A stretch of 37,814 nt of DNA from Clostridia bacterium (lineage in GTDB: Bacteria > Bacillota > Clostridia > UBA1212), in NCBI GenBank assembly GCA_017444825.1, contig JAFSVU010000017.1, positions 1 to 37,814 on the forward strand. Reading direction: 5' to 3'. The notes under the pieces are model-generated. The model saw only the letters and a list, made by a program, of their open reading frames with translations, was not told the DNA's origin and ran no database searches. Shown piece after piece: positions 16,900 to 25,523 of the stretch; the first letter of the stretch is position 1, and every line of letters begins with the position of its first letter. The position numbers and the translations under genes are program-made.

Positions 16900-18611
16900 T
16901 GGTCCTTTCTCCTAATCGAGAGCAGCCCGCCTGTGGGAACGTCGAACTGTCTCTTTGCTCCCAGAGTGTCGCCCTCGTCTGAGATCTCTCCGAAAAGATT
17001 GTAAACTCTGTAAGTGTATTCTGATCCGTCAAAGGCTCCGTCTTGAGGCTCTCCGGCCAAAACGTACTTTTTGGCGGTAGAGTTGAAAACATCTTCATCC
17101 ACGCCCTTTAGTTCAAAAGAATTGGTTCCGTAGAGGACCGATATCCTCTTCCCGTCCTTCTCGGCCGCGATGATCTCGTAGTTATAGTCCGGGATGCCCG
17201 GTTCGAAGGTTCCGTGGAGGATTATATCCCGGTTCTCCGTCCAGTATTTCACAAAACTTTCGACCACCCGTTTCTGATCCTCAGTGGATCTTGTAAGCAG
17301 CACCGAGATCTGGGGCACCGAAAACATTACGTCAAGGAGCTGGCGGGCCACGTTTTCACAGGTCTCGTCCCTGCTCCAGAGAAGCATGTCGGAGTGAATG
17401 GCGGTTTCCGGATCCAGCATTCTTAAAGTCGCGATGCCGATGCGGTTGGTGGCTGAATCATAGGCGCAGTCGCACACCCTCAGCATGTTCGCGTGATTCA
17501 CCATCTCGGCTCCCACGTACCATTCCCTGAACTCGAAAAGAAAGTCGGGGTCGATGGCGGTCATGCGGCCGTATATCTCGTCCATGAGCGTCCTCACCGC
17601 GGTGATCATCGACTCGTGGTCCATCTCTTCGTTGTACGGAGGAAGTATCTCCGCAGGGACGTTAAAAGAATCTATGAAATCCAGCTTCAGCCCGTCTATA
17701 CCGTATTTTTCCGCGAACGTCTCGTAGATGCCTATGATGTAGTCCCGGCAGGCCTTGTACCTCACGTCAAGAACTCCCGCTCTCATGCCGTCGACCTTCT
17801 GGGCAAGCCTGGATTCCCACTTCTTGTAGTCCTCAGTGGCATAGCCAACGAAGGGCACCGGGAACCACATGATGAGCTTCATTCCGATCTCATGCACATG
17901 ATCCGCAAAGGCCTTGAAATCCGGAAATTTGTCCTCCGCCACGTGCCAGTCGCCGCACTTGAAATAGTCGCCTGTTCCGCCTCCCTCGATCTGCCAGCCG
18001 TCATCCAGAATAACGGTCTTAAAGCCCATTTTCGAGGCCATGTCGAGTTCTTCCGTCAAAAGCTTCTGATCGGGATCCTGGTGGAAATTGTACCAGGACG
18101 AATAAAGGGGAAGCTGAGCATATTCCGGAATTTTTGCGGAAAATTTAAGATTCTCCCGCATGAAGGCGCCAGCCTCTTTTATTGCCTGATAATAGGGAAT
18201 CTTTCTTCTGTCCACCCTCAGGATCACGCACTTCTCATCTGTCTGAAAGACCCCGTCATTTTGAAGTTCTATCCTGTAGAGAAGCTCGTCCTTCTGGCTC
18301 AGATCGTCGACGCTGAAGGTCATTCTCGCGGTCTTTACCGTGTCCGAAAGAGCCGCAGTCACCACGTTGTTTCCTTCGCCGTCAACTGTGGTCATCACGG
18401 GCGACCCGTACTGGAATTTGGAGTCGTTGATATTGGGATTCCACCATTGGCGCATAAGGTGGTCTCTTATGCATAGCGGCGTCCATATCTCCCGGGCCTC
18501 CGCCATTTTGGTGGCAAACCTGTAAACGCCCTCCTCCAGCCTGAAATACTCAATCCCCTCCTCCGTTTTGAAGGGACTTAAAGCCTCGTTTTTTTCGTTG
18601 AAAATGATCAT
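16896..18611 (-). CDS. GH36 alpha-galactosidase-like enzyme
   Basis: A 571-residue cytoplasmic protein; no signal peptide. The (beta/alpha)8 barrel shows LPLYSSWYNFH, VILDDGWQ, LIMWFPVPFVG and GLKLDFIDSF, where the KxD aspartate is the expected nucleophile. RVCDCAYDSATNR is a likely place for the acid/base residue. This fits the melibiase family (GH36/GH27 clan). It is shorter than typical GH36 enzymes of about 700 residues, mainly in the N-terminal beta domain. Substrate may be an alpha-galactoside. Start ATG 18609-18611 follows GGAGG at four bases; the frame to 18665 lacks a site. It overlaps the DUF218 gene. Confidence 0.85.
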   Translation of the reverse strand: MIIFNEKNEALSPFKTEEGIEYFRLEEGVYRFATKMAEAREIWTPLCIRDHLMRQWWNPNINDSKFQYGSPVMTTVDGEGNNVVTAALSDTVKTARMTFSVDDLSQKDELLYRIELQNDGVFQTDEKCVILRVDRRKIPYYQAIKEAGAFMRENLKFSAKIPEYAQLPLYSSWYNFHQDPDQKLLTEELDMASKMGFKTVILDDGWQIEGGGTGDYFKCGDWHVAEDKFPDFKAFADHVHEIGMKLIMWFPVPFVGYATEDYKKWESRLAQKVDGMRAGVLDVRYKACRDYIIGIYETFAEKYGIDGLKLDFIDSFNVPAEILPPYNEEMDHESMITAVRTLMDEIYGRMTAIDPDFLFEFREWYVGAEMVNHANMLRVCDCAYDSATNRIGIATLRMLDPETAIHSDMLLWSRDETCENVARQLLDVMFSVPQISVLLTRSTEDQKRVVESFVKYWTENRDIILHGTFEPGIPDYNYEIIAAEKDGKRISVLYGTNSFELKGVDEDVFNSTAKKYVLAGEPQDGAFDGSEYTYRVYNLFGEISDEGDTLGAKRQFDVPTGGLLSIRRKDQ

Positions 18612-18642
18612 ATAACCTCCGGAATGAAGTCGTCCGCGTCTC

Positions 18643-19158
18643 TCAGATCTTAAGAGAGTATACAAAATCGTCCATCACAAAACCGCCGCCAATGTCGTTG
18701 ACCTCAGCCCTGATGCATTCAAAGCCCGCGGACTCGTAAAAGCCCATGGTAGTTCCGTTGTTCTTGTTCACGTTAAGCCGGATGCTCGAAAGGCCCTCTT
18801 TCTTTGCCAAGTCCGACAAAAATCCTATTACCTTTGTACCTGCGCCTCTTCCTCTGGACGGCGCCTCGATGTAGAACTTGCTGAGATAAAGGTAGTCGTT
18901 TTTAGGGTAAAACGCGAAAAAACCAATGTCTCTCCCGTCCCCTTTGATAAAGAAGTATTTCACGCCCCGTCCGAGCTGGTCCTTTATGGCGGGCACGGAC
19001 TGGAACATATCAATCATGTAGTCGTTCTGGACTATTCCCAGGATCGGGTCGTAATACTCGCGTACTATCGACATTGCAAGCTCCGACATGCGGGCTGTTC
19101 CGGCATCGTCGCCCGGCTCCAGCTTTTCAAAAACGACTGTTTCGAATTTTTCGGTCAT
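18643..19158 (-). CDS. GNAT-family N-acetyltransferase
   Basis: A 171-residue GNAT enzyme. Central strand DIGFFAFYPKNDYLYLSKFYIE leads to the acetyl-CoA loop SRGRGAGTKVIGFL, then IRLNVNKNNGTTMGFYESAGFECI, the usual C-terminal part. The substrate is unknown; the look is of the general protein or small-molecule class. Start ATG 19156-19158 is preceded by AAGGA; the frame to 19206 has no ribosome site. It lies 31 bases before the alpha-galactosidase-like gene. Confidence 0.9.
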   Translation of the reverse strand: MTEKFETVVFEKLEPGDDAGTARMSELAMSIVREYYDPILGIVQNDYMIDMFQSVPAIKDQLGRGVKYFFIKGDGRDIGFFAFYPKNDYLYLSKFYIEAPSRGRGAGTKVIGFLSDLAKKEGLSSIRLNVNKNNGTTMGFYESAGFECIRAEVNDIGGGFVMDDFVYSLKI

Positions 19159-19237
19159 ACAGTTTATTCCTTCGCATTTTTTAGACCTTTTTACGGTCAC
19201 AGTCATGCTATCAAATATCCATTGAACCGACCTTAAC

Positions 19238-19456
19238 TCAGGGCAGCATATCAGGGTATTCCGGCGATATTTCAGGGTCCTCCGGCTTCCCGGTATCCTC
19301 GATGTAAACTGAGGCCTCTTCTATCATGTCGTCGTAGCCCCGAAGTGCCGCAAAAGGCGAAAACTGGGCCGCGTAGCTCTCCCTTGAAAGCTGAGGGTGC
19401 ACCTTCGAAACATGGTGCGGAAGACCTATTATATCGTCATATTTTCTGTCAGCCAT
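19238..19456 (-). CDS. Small conserved protein next to the Y-family polymerase
   Basis: A 72-residue protein with the conserved core DIIGLPHHVSKVHPQLS and AAQFSPFAALRGYDDMIEEA. Proteins of this kind are commonly encoded beside UmuC-like polymerases in Clostridia and resemble the YolD group. It has an AGGAG eight bases before the ATG and starts 12 bases after the polymerase stop, so it is almost certainly co-expressed. A role as polymerase accessory factor is inferred from this neighbourhood only. Confidence 0.8.
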   Translation of the reverse strand: MADRKYDDIIGLPHHVSKVHPQLSRESYAAQFSPFAALRGYDDMIEEASVYIEDTGKPEDPEISPEYPDMLP

Positions 19457-19468
19457 TGCCGCTTCTCC

Positions 19469-20968
19469 TCAGGCCTTGTGCCCTCCCACCGAATCGTTTC
19501 GCTCCCTCGCAGTCGCGCCTTCCTTGAAGCTCATTCCCTTTATCACCGCGTTTTTTCCGAATCTCTTTTTGATCTCAAGAGCCGCCAGCTGGAGATTTTT
19601 CTCTTTCGCAAGAGCCTCCTTCTCCGCTTCCTCCCTCCGCTCCTCTTCACCGTCAAGGTCGAAAAGGCTGAGTTGCTTTGATTCGGGCTCCTTTGGCGCG
19701 TCTCTCTCCGGGATCACGTGGTTTGCCACCACGTACATTCTCCTCACCGTGAGTTTCTTGTCCACGATCCGGCCAAACAGTTCCACCGTCTTATCGACAA
19801 TGATTCTGGATGACGAAGTGAATCTTCCGAGGTTTATCGAGCCGTGAGCCATCTTCGGAGTCTTGCGGCCGTACCTGTCGATCTCCGTGGGCCCGTCATA
19901 GTTTTTGCCTATATTTTCCACATCATAACCAACGGTGAGCACGATCTGATCCGTGACAAGTCCCTTGTCCACAAGGTCGAGTGAAAGCCCGTCCGACATC
20001 TCCTTTATTATTAGCTCGCCAAGGTCAAATGGGTAAGGCCCCGTGAGCACCTGTCCCACGCTCAGGCTGTTGTTCTCCGGCTTGTAGGCCTTTACGTCGG
20101 CAATGGTAGTCGGCTCGTAGCCCCAGGCGTGGTTTATGATCAGTTCCGCATTGACGCCGAATTCTTTATAGAGAGCCTCCTCGAACTCTACGGAGGTCTT
20201 CGCGATGTCCCCCTGGGTATGGATACCGAGACGCCCGAGCCTCCTTGCGATGCCGGGGCCAATGCGCCAGAAATCCGTGAGAGGCCTGTGGTCCCAGAGT
20301 TTCTCCCGGTAGCTCATCACGTCAAGCTCCGCTATCCTGACCCCGTCTCTGTCCGCCGGGATGTGCTTCGCGACTATGTCCATGGCGATCTTGGCGAGAT
20401 ACATATTGGTTCCGATGCCCGCCGTCGCGGTGATGCCGGTCTCCGCAAGGACCGTCTTTATCATTTTCATGGCAAATTCCCTTGGCGTCAGCTTCAGGTT
20501 CTCAAGATATGCGGTGCAGTCAATGAACACCTCGTCAACGGAATAAGCGAATATATCCTCGGGCGCCACGAATCGCAGGTAGATCGAATATATGTTGCTG
20601 CTGACCCTCATGTATTCGTTCATCCTTGGTTTTGCTCTGATGAAATCAAGGGCCAGGGTCTTGTCGCTTTTAACTTTTTCATTGTCATCGGAGGCACCGG
20701 AAAAATCGGCGCCGTTAAGGGCCCTCTTCCGCTGCCTGTTGACCTCGTTAACCCGCTGTACCGCCTCGAAAAGTCTCGCTCTCCCGGGTACGCCGTAGGA
20801 TTTCAGAGACGGTGAGACTGCAAGGCAGATGGTCTTCTCGGTCCTTGACTCGTCTGCCACCACCAGGTTTGTGGTGAGCGGATCCCGGCCCCTTGCCACG
20901 CACTCAACGGAGGCATAGAAACTCTTAAGATCGATAGCGATGTAGTGTCTTGATCCGTCGTCGATCAC
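19469..20968 (-). CDS. Y-family DNA polymerase (UmuC-like)
   Basis: A translesion polymerase of about 499 residues. The catalytic palm shows YIAIDLKSFYASVEC near the N-terminus and YSVDEVFIDCT (about 146) with the DE metal ligands. A helix-hairpin-helix follows (WRIGPGIARRLGRLGIHTQGD), then the little-finger domain. Near residue 431 the pentapeptide QLSLF is an exact sliding-clamp binding motif, followed by a Glu/Lys-rich tail. The start GTG (20966-20968) is preferred because AAGGGGG lies eight bases upstream; the ATG at 20992 lacks a site but would add only eight residues. No LexA box was recognised. Confidence 0.92.
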   Translation of the reverse strand: MIDDGSRHYIAIDLKSFYASVECVARGRDPLTTNLVVADESRTEKTICLAVSPSLKSYGVPGRARLFEAVQRVNEVNRQRKRALNGADFSGASDDNEKVKSDKTLALDFIRAKPRMNEYMRVSSNIYSIYLRFVAPEDIFAYSVDEVFIDCTAYLENLKLTPREFAMKMIKTVLAETGITATAGIGTNMYLAKIAMDIVAKHIPADRDGVRIAELDVMSYREKLWDHRPLTDFWRIGPGIARRLGRLGIHTQGDIAKTSVEFEEALYKEFGVNAELIINHAWGYEPTTIADVKAYKPENNSLSVGQVLTGPYPFDLGELIIKEMSDGLSLDLVDKGLVTDQIVLTVGYDVENIGKNYDGPTEIDRYGRKTPKMAHGSINLGRFTSSSRIIVDKTVELFGRIVDKKLTVRRMYVVANHVIPERDAPKEPESKQLSLFDLDGEEERREEAEKEALAKEKNLQLAALEIKKRFGKNAVIKGMSFKEGATARERNDSVGGHKA

Positions 20969-21017
20969 AGAGTCCGCCCCCTTTCGGTTCATTGGTTAGT
21001 GGATTTTGTTTGAAGAA

Positions 21018-21051
21018 CGCTTCCGGGCCCGAAAAGCCTTTGCCCGAAGCG
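21018..21051 (-). other. Hairpin in the polymerase gene leader
   Basis: CGCTTC-C-GGGC pairs with GCCCGAAGCG through about 10 positions with one bulge. It lies in the 131-base gap between the divergent polymerase and GH2 genes. No T-run follows on either strand. Role unknown. Confidence 0.4.
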
Positions 21052-21055
21052 ATTT

Positions 21056-21075
21056 AATGTGATAAACTTCACATT
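21056..21075. promoter_or_regulatory. CRP/FNR-type palindromic site
   Basis: AATGTGA (21056-21062), TAAACT, TCACATT (21069-21075). The core TGTGA-N6-TCACA is exactly the CRP consensus half-sites and spacing. It lies between the divergent polymerase and GH2 genes, just upstream of a plausible plus-strand -35 (TTGAAT, 21074-21079). A CRP/FNR-family or other palindrome-binding regulator of the GH2 gene is likely; no such regulator is in the window. Confidence 0.55.
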
Positions 21076-21101
21076 GAATGATATCATATTTTACGTTAGA
21101 T
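21074..21101 (+). promoter_or_regulatory. Possible promoter of the GH2 gene
   Basis: TTGAAT (21074-21079), a 16-base spacer and TTAGAT (21096-21101), with the CRP-like palindrome abutting the -35. The boxes are imperfect, which would suit activation by the bound regulator. Confidence 0.35.
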
Positions 21102-21124
21102 CACAATCGAAAGAGGTAGCTTAA

Positions 21125-23521
21125 ATGACTGTGACTTCTCTTGAAAGCTGGAAGTTTTGCATGTGCGAGAACAGCAGGGTCAGAGCCGGGAACATGGATC
21201 CCAGGACCATTGGCGATGTTCTTAAAACCGGTCTTGAGATAATGCGGGCGGACGTTCCGGGAAATCTCGAGCTGGATCTGATGAAGGCGGGGCGTCTCCC
21301 GAAGGACATTTTTGCCGGGACAAACATTCTGCTCACGCAGGATCTCGAATGCATGCATCTCTGGTATTTTACGAGGTTTGAGCTTCCGGAAATAACCAAT
21401 GACACCGACCCGTTCATCAGGTTCTGCGGCATCGACACCGTTGCCGATATTTACGTCGACGGGACTTTTCTGGCCCGCACCGAGAACATGCTCATCGCCC
21501 ATGAGTTTCCCCTTGCGGGGCTCTCCGCCGGGACTCACGAAATAGTCGTTCACATCATCCCCGTGTCGGTCTACGTGAGGGATCTCGACCTTGAGACCAA
21601 GTCGTGGGCCATGAAGTACACAGGGGATTCGCTGCTTGTCAGGAAGGCCGCCGCCATGTACGGCTGGGACATCATGCCAAGGTGCATCTCCGCGGGCCTC
21701 TGGAAGCCTGTGATCATAGAACTGAAAAAGAAGACGCGGATAGGCGATTTTTACCTTTCGACCCACACTCTTTCCGAGGGCTTTGCCGGGCTTTTGCTGA
21801 AGCTTAAGATCGAGACAGACTTCGACGACCTCCGGGATCTTACGGTAACAGTCAAGGGAAAATGCAAAAAATCCTCTTTTGAATGCTGCGCGACAGTTTT
21901 TTCCTGCAACCAGGTGCTTGAGATACCCCTGAATGACCCGGTTCTCTGGTGGCCCCGGGGTTACGGCGAGCCCGATCTTTACGACGTCACGATAACGCTC
22001 TCAAAGACCCTGTTCGAGGGCGGCGTCCGTGTGTTCAATAAGCCGGGGGAGACACTTGACGAGGTGCATTTCCGCCACGGAGTCAGGATCGTCGAGCTTG
22101 AGAGGACGTCTCTTGCGGGCCCTGACGGAAAGTTCTTTTTCCGCATAAACGGTAAAAAGATATTCGTGCTGGGTTCAAACTGGGTGCCTGTAAACACCTT
22201 CCCTTCGCTTATCGACGAATACACGCTCCGCGGACTTGAGCTTGTAAAAGACATAGGCTGCAATATGATACGGTGCTGGGGCGGCAGTCCCTACCCCTCC
22301 GACGTTCTCTACGACTACTGCGACGAAAACGGCATCCTCGTTTGGCAGGACTTTTCCATGGCCTGCGGCCTTTACCCTGACGATCTCAGGATGCAGGCCC
22401 TCCTTCGGGATGAGGCAATTTTTGTGGTGAAAGCACTCCGGAACCATGCATCCCTTGCTCTCTGGTCCGGCGACAATGAAAACGACATCTTCTGCATGAT
22501 AAGGAACGGCACAGTTTACGGAAGACCCGTTAACCAATACGACCCGAACCACAACAAACTGACACGGGAAGTGCTGGCGGACGTGTGCGAGCGGTACGAC
22601 GGCTTCCGTCCTTACATCCCCAGCTCCCCCTATATGGATGAGGAGGTCTTCAGGACCGGAAAGCTTCCCTCCGAGGATCACCTCTGGGGCCCCCGGGACT
22701 ACTTCAAGGGCACGTATTACAAGGATCAATCCGTGGCTCATTTCGCGTCGGAAACGGGCTACCACGGCTGCCCCTCCCCCGAGACCTTAAGATCATTCAT
22801 ATCGGAAGGCTCCATAAATGACCGTGGTGACGGCACGATATGCACGAACCCCGAATGGCTGGTGCACTCCGCCAGCATGGAAACGGATCCGTCGGCGCCC
22901 TTTGCGTACAGGGTGCCGCTCATGACACGCCAGGTGGAAAGGCTCTTCGGCAAAGCGCCGAAGGACATTGGCAAGTACGCCCTCATGAGCCAGATATCCC
23001 AGGCCGAGGCTATGAAATTTTTCATCGAGCACTTTCGTATCGGGAAATGGTACAGATGCGGCATAATTTGGTGGAATATCATTGACGGGTGGCCCCAGAT
23101 CTCGGATGCGGTGGTGGATTTTTACGGCAGGAAAAAGCTTGCCTATCATTACATCAAATGCTCCCAGCAGAGGTTCTGCCTCATGTGCGATGAGCCGGAT
23201 GGCGAAGGACTTGTGGTCATTGTGGCGGTCTCCGATATACGGCCCGATATCGAGATTGAATACCATGTAGAAGACGTTGTTACCGGGGAGACAGTCATTT
23301 CCGGGAAGTGTACAGCGCCGGGTGACGAGTCGACTCCAATAGGCAGATTTTTCCCTAAAACAGGCCACATTTACAGGCTCACCTGGCGGGGGCTCGGAGA
23401 CAATTCAACAATTATGGGTCAAAACCATTTCACGGGTGACATTGGCGCGGGGCTGGATCTTGACTCTTACGTTGACGCCATGAAAAAGGCAGGACTTTGG
23501 GTCACGCCGGACGGGTTCTGA
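21125..23521 (+). CDS. GH2 beta-mannosidase-like glycoside hydrolase
   Basis: A 798-residue protein, no signal peptide, so probably cytoplasmic. The sugar-binding N-terminal domain ends near residue 200 (GWDIMPRCISAGLW is typical of this family). Immunoglobulin-like domains follow (PVLWWPRGYGEPDLY), then the catalytic barrel with NMIRCWGGSPYPSDVLYDYC. Likely acid/base Glu452 lies in LWSGDNEND and likely nucleophile Glu543 in FASETGYHG. The pattern is closest to beta-mannosidases. The start ATG follows AGAGGT. It is divergent from the polymerase gene and 16 bases upstream of a secreted NlpC/P60-like protein, presumably one operon. Confidence 0.92.
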   Translation: MTVTSLESWKFCMCENSRVRAGNMDPRTIGDVLKTGLEIMRADVPGNLELDLMKAGRLPKDIFAGTNILLTQDLECMHLWYFTRFELPEITNDTDPFIRFCGIDTVADIYVDGTFLARTENMLIAHEFPLAGLSAGTHEIVVHIIPVSVYVRDLDLETKSWAMKYTGDSLLVRKAAAMYGWDIMPRCISAGLWKPVIIELKKKTRIGDFYLSTHTLSEGFAGLLLKLKIETDFDDLRDLTVTVKGKCKKSSFECCATVFSCNQVLEIPLNDPVLWWPRGYGEPDLYDVTITLSKTLFEGGVRVFNKPGETLDEVHFRHGVRIVELERTSLAGPDGKFFFRINGKKIFVLGSNWVPVNTFPSLIDEYTLRGLELVKDIGCNMIRCWGGSPYPSDVLYDYCDENGILVWQDFSMACGLYPDDLRMQALLRDEAIFVVKALRNHASLALWSGDNENDIFCMIRNGTVYGRPVNQYDPNHNKLTREVLADVCERYDGFRPYIPSSPYMDEEVFRTGKLPSEDHLWGPRDYFKGTYYKDQSVAHFASETGYHGCPSPETLRSFISEGSINDRGDGTICTNPEWLVHSASMETDPSAPFAYRVPLMTRQVERLFGKAPKDIGKYALMSQISQAEAMKFFIEHFRIGKWYRCGIIWWNIIDGWPQISDAVVDFYGRKKLAYHYIKCSQQRFCLMCDEPDGEGLVVIVAVSDIRPDIEIEYHVEDVVTGETVISGKCTAPGDESTPIGRFFPKTGHIYRLTWRGLGDNSTIMGQNHFTGDIGAGLDLDSYVDAMKKAGLWVTPDGF

Positions 23522-23537
23522 CATCGGAGGGTAAGGT

Positions 23538-25382
23538 ATGAAAAAGTTTTTTTTCAGAATGATCGTCATATTCATCGTACTTTTGACGGTGGTTCCGCTC
23601 ACGTCATTCTCTTCAAAAAGCAGGACCGACAAGTCAACGGTCATGAAGGGCTACAGGGAGCCTCTCAGCGAAGGGGTTTCCAATACCATAACCAATGCCC
23701 TCTACATGTACAATACCTTCTGGACCCCTCTTTCAAGCATTTCAGCCTGGTCCACATCCAAAAAGTCCACCCGCCAGTTCATCGAGGGTCATACATACCG
23801 GGGCATCCCCTACGGCCAGCCCGTCCACAAGGGAGCTTACGTAGGTTCGATCGCAGGCGTTGAGGATTTCGTGAAAGCTGTAAATGATCCCGAAAGCGCC
23901 CTCTATACCGACCGGGGCGAGAACACCTGGGAATACACCGACCACGGCGGCGATATCAAGTACTCCCCCTACTACTCCAACGACTGCAGCGGTTTCGTGT
24001 CGGCGGCTCTCGGCATTAAGCGGCACACAACCCGTGACATTGGCGGTGACGAGACCCTGTTCCCGAGGCACGGCTCTAATATTTACGACGCAAGGCCCTG
24101 CGATTTCATCAACACCCACGAAGGCGGCCACGTGATAATGGTCCTTGACGTCATTTTTGACGAAAAAGGCGGCAATGTCATCACCATCGCAACCATAGAG
24201 CAGACCCCCGACATCATCACCGTGAGAAGCTACGGCAAAGGCGGCACCAACGGCCCCCTGTCAAAGCTTCAGGAGCGTGTGGACAGCGGCGGTTACTACC
24301 TCTGCCGCTACAGGGATATCGACAGCGTAAAACCGATGAACGGCGCCCTTGATAATCTCCCGAAAATAGTAAACGCCATTTCAGAACCCTCCTCTCTTAT
24401 GGCAGTGGACAAGGCCTGCGTCGGAAACGTCTACGTGGATCTCACCGAAGACTCTTTTGACCTTGAGGGCTTCTCACTTGTTGCAGGCGATCACCTGAAA
24501 TACGAGTATTCCGTTGACGGAAGTGAGTTCAGACAGGTAGACTTATCGGAGGTCTACAGCGAGCTCAGCGCTCCGGTGTGGGGCTTTTCCTACATGTACC
24601 CTCATGGGGAGTATTTTACCGTCACTGTCGCAACGGATGGTCTGAAAGAAGGTTCCAATATCGTCGTGCGCGCCTCTGTTCCCGGAAGCGACGTCACGTA
24701 TGGCGTGGCAGACCTCACCGTAAAGGACGCAAAGGAGCCCCTCAAATACCACGTCTGCATCGATTCCTACAACAAGTATTCCCAGAGCCCCGACGTGATC
24801 GTCATTGACGAGGAGGACAGCGAAATAACTCTCAACGGCTGGTGCATGTCGGACAGTATAGTCCGCTTCGAGATCAAAACAGACGACGGCCTCTGGTATC
24901 AGCTAAGCCAGAACTACCGCCAGGATGTATACGACGCCTACGGTAGGGACTACCCCTCCTGCGTCGAGTGCAACGGTTTCAACTGCGGCAGGGACCTTTC
25001 GGGCTTCACATCCGGTAAGCACACCGTCTCCCTGAGAGCTGTCGCCGCAGACGGCCGCACATTTACAATAGTCACGGTCAATCACGAGGTCAAAGGCAGC
25101 CCTTACCTCATCATCGCCCTTATGATCATCGCAGTAGCCCTGATCGTATTTGCCTATGCTGGCATACCGTTTATTGTAAGAAGCAGAAAGCTTAAGAAAA
25201 AGGCAGCAGATACATCTTCTGAAACTTCATCCGAGACCGTTCCCGACGCAAGTTCTGATACAAATGCAGTCCCGGAACCGGAAGCGATAAACGCTGAAGC
25301 TGAAAATTTGGCAGCTGAAGAACAGGCGACCGGGGACAAAGATCAGGAGCCCGATCCGGGTCCGGAGAAGGAAGAAAACTGA
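23538..25382 (+). CDS. Membrane-anchored NlpC/P60-like protein
   Basis: A 614-residue exported protein. N-terminal signal helix at about residues 5-23. A cysteine-peptidase-like domain has Cys150 in NDCSGFVSAALG and His198 in EGGHVIMVLDV, the NlpC/P60/CHAP-type dyad, suggesting a peptidoglycan or amide hydrolase. Two beta-rich regions follow (about 280-400 and 410-515). Then comes a C-terminal membrane helix (about 521-546) with basic stop-transfer residues and an acidic Ser/Glu/Pro tail of some 60 residues, presumably cytoplasmic. The start ATG has GGAGGG seven bases upstream. The product specificity is not clear, and the domain might be a non-enzymatic binder. Confidence 0.8.
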   Translation: MKKFFFRMIVIFIVLLTVVPLTSFSSKSRTDKSTVMKGYREPLSEGVSNTITNALYMYNTFWTPLSSISAWSTSKKSTRQFIEGHTYRGIPYGQPVHKGAYVGSIAGVEDFVKAVNDPESALYTDRGENTWEYTDHGGDIKYSPYYSNDCSGFVSAALGIKRHTTRDIGGDETLFPRHGSNIYDARPCDFINTHEGGHVIMVLDVIFDEKGGNVITIATIEQTPDIITVRSYGKGGTNGPLSKLQERVDSGGYYLCRYRDIDSVKPMNGALDNLPKIVNAISEPSSLMAVDKACVGNVYVDLTEDSFDLEGFSLVAGDHLKYEYSVDGSEFRQVDLSEVYSELSAPVWGFSYMYPHGEYFTVTVATDGLKEGSNIVVRASVPGSDVTYGVADLTVKDAKEPLKYHVCIDSYNKYSQSPDVIVIDEEDSEITLNGWCMSDSIVRFEIKTDDGLWYQLSQNYRQDVYDAYGRDYPSCVECNGFNCGRDLSGFTSGKHTVSLRAVAADGRTFTIVTVNHEVKGSPYLIIALMIIAVALIVFAYAGIPFIVRSRKLKKKAADTSSETSSETVPDASSDTNAVPEPEAINAEAENLAAEEQATGDKDQEPDPGPEKEEN

Positions 25383-25394
25383 CTTTTGAACATC

Positions 25395-25409
25395 GCCAAT
25401 GACATTGGC
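25395..25409. repeat. Inverted pair of the RCCAATG motif
   Basis: GCCAATG-A-CATTGGC is a perfect 7-base inverted repeat with a one-base centre, 12 bases past the stop of the NlpC/P60-like gene and just before the terminator. It is the only place where two copies of the window-wide motif form a palindrome. Confidence 0.8.
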
Positions 25410-25421
25410 ATCTGTAACAAC

Positions 25422-25459
25422 AAAGGCGCCCGGATCTACAGCCTAAACGGACGCCTTTT
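25422..25459. terminator. Terminator between convergent genes
   Basis: AAAGGCGCCCG (25422-25432) pairs with CGGACGCCTTTT (25448-25459) with one mismatch. TTTT follows on the plus strand; on the minus strand the run is CTTTGTTGTT. It serves the plus-strand NlpC/P60-like gene and probably also the gene ending at 25524. Confidence 0.8.
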
Positions 25460-25523
25460 GTATTACTTTACCAGCCTATATTCGCCTTAATTTAGGCTAA
25501 AAAACTCTGTGTCGGTTCAATCG

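Noticed and set aside
17493-18476. A 327-residue plus-strand open frame
   Set aside because: Antisense to the GH36-like gene, with no recognisable domain.
25465-25505. Second terminator from the AGCCTA/TAGGCT repeat
   Set aside because: The stem is short and is followed by A on the plus strand, with no T-run downstream in either direction of transcription.
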